From Neocallimastix lanati (nom. inval.) (Eukaryota; Neocallimastigomycota; Neocallimastigomycetes; Neocallimastigales; Neocallimastigaceae), in NCBI GenBank assembly GCA_016946835.1, contig JACVTC010000181.1, positions 1 to 25,000 on the forward strand: 25,000 bases of DNA, read 5' to 3'. This document shows, in pieces, positions 19,088 to 25,000 of the stretch (positions are counted from its first letter, which is position 1; every line of letters starts with the position of its first letter). A model generated the notes under the pieces. It saw nothing but the letters and a program-made list of their open reading frames with translations, had not been told where the DNA came from and did not search any database. Made by a program: the position numbers and the translations under genes.

Positions 19088-19907
19088 TATAATGATCAAA
19101 CTTATTCTGTAAATGATCCTAGAAAAGTAACTCTTAATAATTACTATAAAACAAAACAAAAAATAACAATATATATATATATTATATAAACAATGATGAT
19201 AATAAAATATAAAATATATTTCATATAAAGTAATTTCTATCAATTAAAATTAAAAATATATACATAGGCAATAATATATAAGATATATGAATATGATAAT
19301 TATTTTTTAATTTTATTGAAAATTTTATATATATTATCTTTTTATTTTCTGTCTTCTTTCTTTGCATATATTTATATATTCTCTTTGTTTTATTTGTTTT
19401 ATATATATATTTAAAATATTCAGTAAAACTCTTAATTTTACAATTTCTTTTATATTTTTATTTAATTTCTTATTTTCATATTCATTTTTTTTTTTATTTA
19501 ACTATTTATTTTTTATTTATAATATTATTTCTATTTTTTAAAGTATTATTAATTTATTTATTTAATTTTTTTTTTTTAATTTTTATATTAAAAATTATTA
19601 TTACATGTTTATTAGTTCATTAGTTTATTTTTATATCGTTTAATCATTTTATATGGATTGATAATAATAATTTATTATTAATTTATATTCCAACAAAAAA
19701 AATTATAATATATAAATATATGTATTATATGGATTTAAATATTTTATTTAATTTTATTATATATTTATATTTTATATTTTATATTAATTTTTATTTTTTT
19801 ATTTTACAAATAATATATATATATATAAAACTAATGGAATTTTTATTTATTTTATTTTATTTTATATTATTTTATTTAATTTTTTTTTTACTTCATTTTT
19901 TTTTTTA
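18501..19907. other. Intergenic low-complexity DNA
   Basis: AT microsatellites (18595-18606, 19056-19084, 19169-19184), an (ATT)n run near 18972-18992 and long T-rich stretches. The short open frames here are all low complexity (Ile/Tyr/Phe only) and are not genes. Confidence 0.7.
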
Positions 19908-19987
19908 ATAAAAAAAATAAACAAATAAAAAAAATAAACAAATAAAAAAAAATAAACAAATAAAAAAAAATAAACAAATAAAAAAAA
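19908..19987. repeat. A-rich short tandem repeat downstream of the CotH gene
   Basis: About five units like AAATAAACAAATAAAAA with a period of 17-19. They lie about 35 bp beyond the CotH stop. Read on the CotH strand they are T-rich and may form part of its 3' end. Confidence 0.8.
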
Positions 19988-20019
19988 GAAAACAAAAAAA
20001 AATACATATATATATTTAA

Positions 20020-22058
20020 TTAAAGTAGGCAATGAAGACTTAATGAAATAGCGAAGAGAGTAACGACGGCACGGTAGAATCTTCTTGAAACCGCACCACT
20101 TTCATTAAGATTCGCTTTAGCATCATATTGTATGCCTGGATCAATTTTTTGAGCTTCAGCTTTAGCAGCAGTCTCTGGAGTGTACGGTACCTTATCGTAT
20201 TCAATACCAAATTGCTGACAGACGGTGTCACAAATGGCGGCAGTCCAATCTAAAATACCCCAGAAGAATAAGCTACCTTGATATTGAGCCGTTTCAATAC
20301 CTTTTTCAAAATCCGTCATGGTGAAATGATATTGTTGAACCTTACCAGTATGTAAACGCGGTAAACTTAAATCCCAGTGCATTTCTTCGTGTAAACGGGC
20401 TTTGTAACCATCCGTCTTTCTCTTCATAGCCACTGGGTTGAAGATGTGTTGAACAATTGACTTTAAGTGACCTTCAAATAATTCTTTAGTAGGACAGGTG
20501 GGTTGACCATCACAACCGAGGAAACGATCAACAAGAACACGAGTATCAGTATCGAGTGGGTTTTGATTTAATTCCTTCCATTTAATACCAATAAGTTGAT
20601 TATAGGGTTTTCTTGGGTAGTTTTGGGGATCTAATCCTTCATACATACCACAACTCCAGGTTTGATCGAAATCTTGATCAATGAAGTAGAATTTGTAGTT
20701 ACCATCGTCACCAATTGGATGGTAAGTAACAAAGTTAGTCGTTAAACCCCAGTAAGAATCCCAGTGACCCGCAAGATATTCAAGCGCCAAAGCTCTGAAT
20801 AATGTATCTAAGTCAAGATCATTATCATCAAAGTCCTTAACAGCCTCAACGTTAGTAATATCTAAGGCTTCAAGCTTTTGAGTCATGGCTAATAATTCAA
20901 TCTTTAAATCATCCGTATTATTTTTGAAGGAACCTAAAAATTTACCATCGTTAGCGGTGAAATCGGCACCCGTAGCGCAATCATAGATGACATTTGGTGT
21001 ATAGTCTCTGATGGTACCGTCTGGATGGCCAAAGAAGGCCGTTCTAATGAAACTTTCGGTAGTACAATCTTCTTGTAAAACGTAGAGACCAACACCAGTC
21101 CCATCACTTAAATAGACACGAGCCGCTACAGATTCATGAGCCGGATTACCGATGGCATGAACAATATCACCATACAAAATTTGTCTGAAGAAGACGGGGT
21201 CATAGGCACTTGGTCTGAATTTTAGTTCATCCCTGTGATAGATACCAAGATCTGGTAAAGTCACCTTAAATTGGAATTTATCTTCATCATCATTTTTCGT
21301 ACTTGATCTGACATCCCTAAAAGTAAATACATTTTCCTTTAAAATGAAGGAAATAGACTTGAAAGTAGTTGAGGCAGCACTAACGAATACTTCCTTCTCA
21401 GCATCAATGACAACAATTGGTACATAGTTTGGATCAAACAGTTCAGTTCTACCGATAGAACGAGTCCATGGTTCAGCATTTGGATATCCGAATTCTGGCA
21501 TATCGAAAACAGTTAAGGCACGACCAATTAATTCGTTGTAAGTTTTATTGCCATTTAAAGTTCTATCAATATCTTCCTTACCATCACAAATATATTTATA
21601 ACTTTTATAAAGGAATATTTTTTTTAAAAAAAATTATATATATATATATAATATAATATTTTATATTTATATATTAAATTTTTTTTTATTTAAAATTTTA
21701 TATTAATATTTCTTAATTAAAACAAATTAACATTTTTTTTTAATTATTCTTTTTTCCATAACATCTTTATTAATTATTATTATTTTTTTAAAATTAATAA
21801 TACTCTTAATTTAAAAAAAAAAAAAAATTAAAATAATATTGTATTTTTTTTTTGAATTTTTTTATTAAATACATACGTTGTACCTGGTTGAGCATCGACA
21901 GTAGTCTTAAAAAGGGGTACATCTTTGTGTTTTGTCATTGGATAGTTTGTTCCACAAATATTAACTTGACAATCTCTTCCAAAAGACACAACTGAAAATT
22001 CAGCTGCAAATACTTTAACAATAATGCTTAAAAAAAGTATTTTTTTGTTTAAAAACAT
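20020..22058 (-). CDS. CotH family secreted protein, likely GPI-anchored; two exons
   Basis: Exon 1 is 22058-21877 and exon 2 is 21601-20020, giving 587 residues. The intron 21876-21602 has donor GTATGT and acceptor AG; splicing joins GT at 59-60 to TYKYICDG at 61-68 in frame. Residues 1-19 form a signal peptide (hydrophobic ILFLSIIV). The body is a CotH domain; EYLAGHWDSYWG (335-346) and FIDQDFDQTW (367-376) correspond to the conserved Asn/Asp and metal-binding DxDxT-like segments of CotH, an atypical protein kinase fold. The tail (about 572-587) is hydrophobic after Ser/Gly-rich NESGAVS, as in GPI-anchored proteins. CotH proteins are abundant in gut fungi and related early fungi and were first known from bacterial spore coats. 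The substrate here is unknown; cell-surface location is inferred. Confidence 0.88.
21602..21876 (-). other. Intron of the CotH gene
   Basis: 275 bp, almost entirely A/T with homopolymer runs. It starts GTATGT on the minus strand and ends AAAG. Removing it restores an uninterrupted CotH reading frame, which fixes both splice sites. Confidence 0.85.
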
Positions 22059-22101
22059 TTTTTACTTATGAAAAATTTTTAATAGAATATTTAATTCAAA
22101 T

Positions 22102-22113
22102 ATATATATATAT
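22102..22113 (-). promoter_or_regulatory. Possible TATA region of the CotH gene
   Basis: An alternating TATATATA run about 45-55 bp upstream of the ATG, followed upstream by a long poly(A/T) tract. Similar 5' flanking sequence persists in the degenerate copy at 24100-24165. Such words are common in this DNA, so the support is modest. Confidence 0.3.
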
Positions 22114-22139
22114 TTTAAAAAAAAAAAAAAAAAGGATAA

Positions 22140-22743
22140 TTAATTTATTTTAAGTTTAATCTTTACAATAAAATTAAAATAATTATTGATTAACATTGAT
22201 TATTAATTAATAAATATCAAAAGTATTATATTTATATTATATTTATAATATTTTTGAAATTTATTAAGTAATAATCAATAGGTATTGCATATATAATATT
22301 TATAACCTTTTTCTTACCTTTTAAAAATATAATATTCTATTTAAACTTCTATTATTATTATTATTATTATTATTTTATTAGTATTTTTATAATTTTATTA
22401 TTTTATTATTTTATAATTTTATTATTTTATTATTATTTTATAATTTAATTATTTTATTATTATTTTTTTATTTTTTTATCATTATTAATATTTTATTTAT
22501 TATTTATTTATTTTTTTATTTTTTTTATCTCTTATTCTTTGTTTTTTTATTTCTTATTTTATTTTTTATTTTTTATTTTTTATTTCTTTTTTTTTTTATT
22601 TTTATTATATTTTATTTTTTGCTTTTTTTGTCTTTTTTATTTTTATTTTATTTTATTTTTTATTTTTTATTTTTTTTGTTATTATTTTATTTTATTTTTG
22701 AATAATTTAATTCATTTGAATATTGAATAAATAATAAAAATTT

Positions 22744-22776
<33 letters not shown>

Positions 22777-23589
22777 GAGGAAGAGAGCATTTTAAATAAA
22801 AAAAAATATATATATATTTTATATATATATAAATATTTATAATATTAATTTTTAAAAGTTTTTTTTTTTTTTTATTTTTTTATTTTTTTACATTTTCACT
22901 TAAACTTTAATTATTAATAATTTAAAATTAATTAAAAAAAAATAATTATAAAATAAAAATATAAAAATATATATAAATATAAATAAATATATATAATATA
23001 ATATATGTAAATATATATAAATATATATATGTATAATATATTTTGTATATATTATTTAAATTAAATGAATGAATTAAAATTAAACTCTTTTTTAGACCAT
23101 TTACCACGTTTTAATTTAAACTGTCAAAAAAAAAAAAAAAAAAAAAAAAAAAAGACTTTAAAAAAAAAAAAATTAATAAATAAATGAATAAATAAATAAA
23201 TGAATAAATATATATTTGAATAAATAATATATGAACAATTATTTAATTATTTATAACTATTCATTTAATTTATATAAACTATTTATTATTTATTTATTAT
23301 TAATTTAATTTAACTCTTACTATTTCGTATTAGTTTTATTGAAGATTGTTATATACTTTTTTTTTTTCTATTCTTTTATAATTCTTTTATAATTATTTTA
23401 TTATTATTTTATAATTATTTTATTATTATTTTATAATTATTTTATATTTAAAGATGAATAGATTATTTAAAGTTAATTAATTAATTAATTAAATTAATTG
23501 TTATAAGGAATTGGTTTATTTAAAATAAGAAACAAAGATCTAAATGAGATGGAAACAAGTGTAATAAAGATACTTTTAAAATTTGCTTG
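22140..23589. other. Intergenic low-complexity DNA between CotH gene and its relic
   Basis: A (TTA)n/T-rich zone at about 22345-22725, poly(A) at 22752-22777 and 23125-23154, and AT microsatellites. Open frames consist only of Phe/Tyr/Leu/Ile and are not genes. Confidence 0.75.
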
Positions 23590-23925
23590 AAGCAATACTG
23601 CTATTGTCATTGTTAACATTAATTTTGACTTCATATTTTTTTTTTTTTTGAGGGGGTATCAATCTTTTGAGTTTCTTCTGGAGCAAGCAGTTTCTGCATT
23701 GTAGGGGATTTTATCAAATTCAATACTAAATTGTTGACAGATGGTATCACAAATGGCAGGTGACCAGTCTAAGATATATAAATATTAATATTTATATTTT
23801 TAATCTATTTATGTATATATATAATTTATTATCATGATTATCATCATCATTATTATTTTTTTTAAGACAATATAAATTAAATATATGTATAGGCATACAA
23901 TGTTTTGATTGAAGCATCAACAATG

Positions 23926-23961
<36 letters not shown>

Positions 23962-24165
23962 ATCGACTTGTTTTGTCATGAGATAAGTTTTTCCACCAAC
24001 ACTAACTTGACAATCTCATACAAAAGATACATCTTAAAATTCAACCGCAAATACTCTATTGGGAATACTCTATATAAGTAACTTTTTATTAAAAAAGCTT
24101 TTTTTTTTTTTTTTATTTTATGAAAGTATACTTTAATAGAGTATTTGATTAAAATATAAAAAAAA
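23590..24165 (-). pseudogene. Degenerate second CotH copy, internally deleted
   Basis: Two blocks match the intact CotH gene in the same order and orientation. Block 1 (about 23610-23778) corresponds to 20090-20260, near the C terminus, including the stretch encoding DTVCQQFGIEYDKVPY. Block 2 (23911-24060) corresponds to exon 1 at 21890-22030. The similarity extends into the 5' flank to about 24165. The start codon is lost, most of the coding region between the blocks is gone and replaced by about 130 bp of AT-rich sequence, and a run of about 28 A residues at 23931-23957 sits inside exon 1. It is a dead tandem duplicate. Confidence 0.8.
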
Positions 24166-25000
24166 ATATTATTAATATTTAATATATTTAAATAAATAAA
24201 TAAATAATAATTTTTTTTTATTAAATTTTTATCTTTTATTATTATTTTTAAATATTTTTTATAAATAAATTTAATTATTGATTATTATTTAATAATAATT
24301 TAAAAATATTATATATTTTACTCTATAATATATTTCTTTACCAATAAAAAAAATTACATTCAACGGAAAACATTTTATTATTATTAATTTATTTTTTATT
24401 TATTATTCATTTTTTTTATTATTATATTTTCATTATATCTATATATATATTTTTAGATTAATTTATATGATTATTAATATACTTCATAGTATTTTTCTTT
24501 ACCATTAAAAAAATTACATTCTATTGAAAACATTCTATTATTATTATTTTATTTTTTATTTATTAGTCATTAAATATTATTTGTTCTATTTTCATTATAT
24601 AAATCTTTTTCTTTAGATCAATTTAATATGATTAATAATATTTTAAATGTTCTTTTTCAAGAGATAAAAAAAAATCGATAAAAAAGTGCTTTTAAATAAA
24701 TAAAAAAAATATAAATATAAATATAATAAAACATAGAAAATATAATAAGACATATATTATATAGTAATATAAAATTAGTTGTTCTATTCTATTTAGATAA
24801 AGAAAATAAAATCGTTATATGTTGCTGTTGCTGATTTGTTTTCTCAATTAATTAAATTATATAATTATTTTATTTATATCTAGATATATTTTCCTTTAAA
24901 TAAATTATAAAAATAAATGAAAAGATAAAAAAAAAATAAAATTATATATATATTTTTATAGTTAATTTTTTTTTCAAAGAGCATTTAATTTCATAATTAT
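24166..25000. other. Intergenic AT-rich DNA to window end
   Basis: No gene seen. It contains a 161 bp tandem duplication, listed separately. Confidence 0.65.
24320..24641. repeat. 161 bp tandem duplication, diverged
   Basis: TTTCTTTACCA followed by AAAAAAATTACATTC and GAAAACATT occurs at 24333 and again at 24494. The second copy differs by scattered substitutions and small indels, so it is older than the identical minisatellites elsewhere. Confidence 0.8.

Noticed and set aside
22539-22730. A 63-codon Phe/Tyr-rich frame.
   Set aside because: Pure low-complexity translation of a T-rich tract.

Overview
The window looks like a nuclear segment of an anaerobic gut fungus (Neocallimastigomycota). 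The reasons are the extreme A+T richness with long A/T homopolymers and (AT)n/(TTA)n tracts, a secreted, GPI-anchor-like CotH protein with one short AT-rich intron, an intron-free nuclear tRNA-Trp, and chromodomain Ty3/gypsy retrotransposons. The assignment is inference; no rRNA or other marker is present.

Layout. Positions 1-419 are half of an AT-rich LTR (family B) on the minus strand. Its other piece lies at 8471-8521. Between them sits a complete, apparently young Ty3/gypsy chromovirus (E1, 420-8470, minus strand) with near-identical 1.06 kb LTRs and an ATTAA target duplication. E1 has an intact gag and an intact protease-RT-RNase H-integrase-chromodomain pol. A tRNA-Trp gene follows at 8538-8609, and the family-B LTR end lies 16 bp upstream of it. 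From about 9136 to 13494 there is a second, decayed Ty3/gypsy element (E2, plus strand) that has lost its 5' LTR and the start of gag and carries many stops and frameshifts. LTR-like sequence follows at 13495-16012, then a separate solo LTR of family B (16017-16982). A 210 bp repeat at 8887-9100 recurs inverted at 18007-18215, bracketing E2 and the LTRs. The right part holds one normal two-exon CotH gene (20020-22058, minus strand) and, just upstream of it, the wreck of a second copy (about 23590-24165). The rest is AT-rich low-complexity DNA with minisatellites.

How it fits together. E1's features form one coherent replication scheme: U3 with two TGASTCA motifs, a TATA box, a predicted RNA start whose first ten bases complement the primer-binding site abutting the LTR (Tf1-like self-priming), a -1 slippery heptamer at the gag stop feeding pol, and a polypurine tract before the 3' LTR. 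The order of events can be read directly: a family-B element landed next to the tRNA, and E1 later landed inside its LTR.

The points most worth following up are the self-priming geometry, the frameshift site, the tRNA-proximal insertion, the basic/aromatic linker in Pol, and the CotH relic with its poly(A) expansion. None of these was checked against any database.
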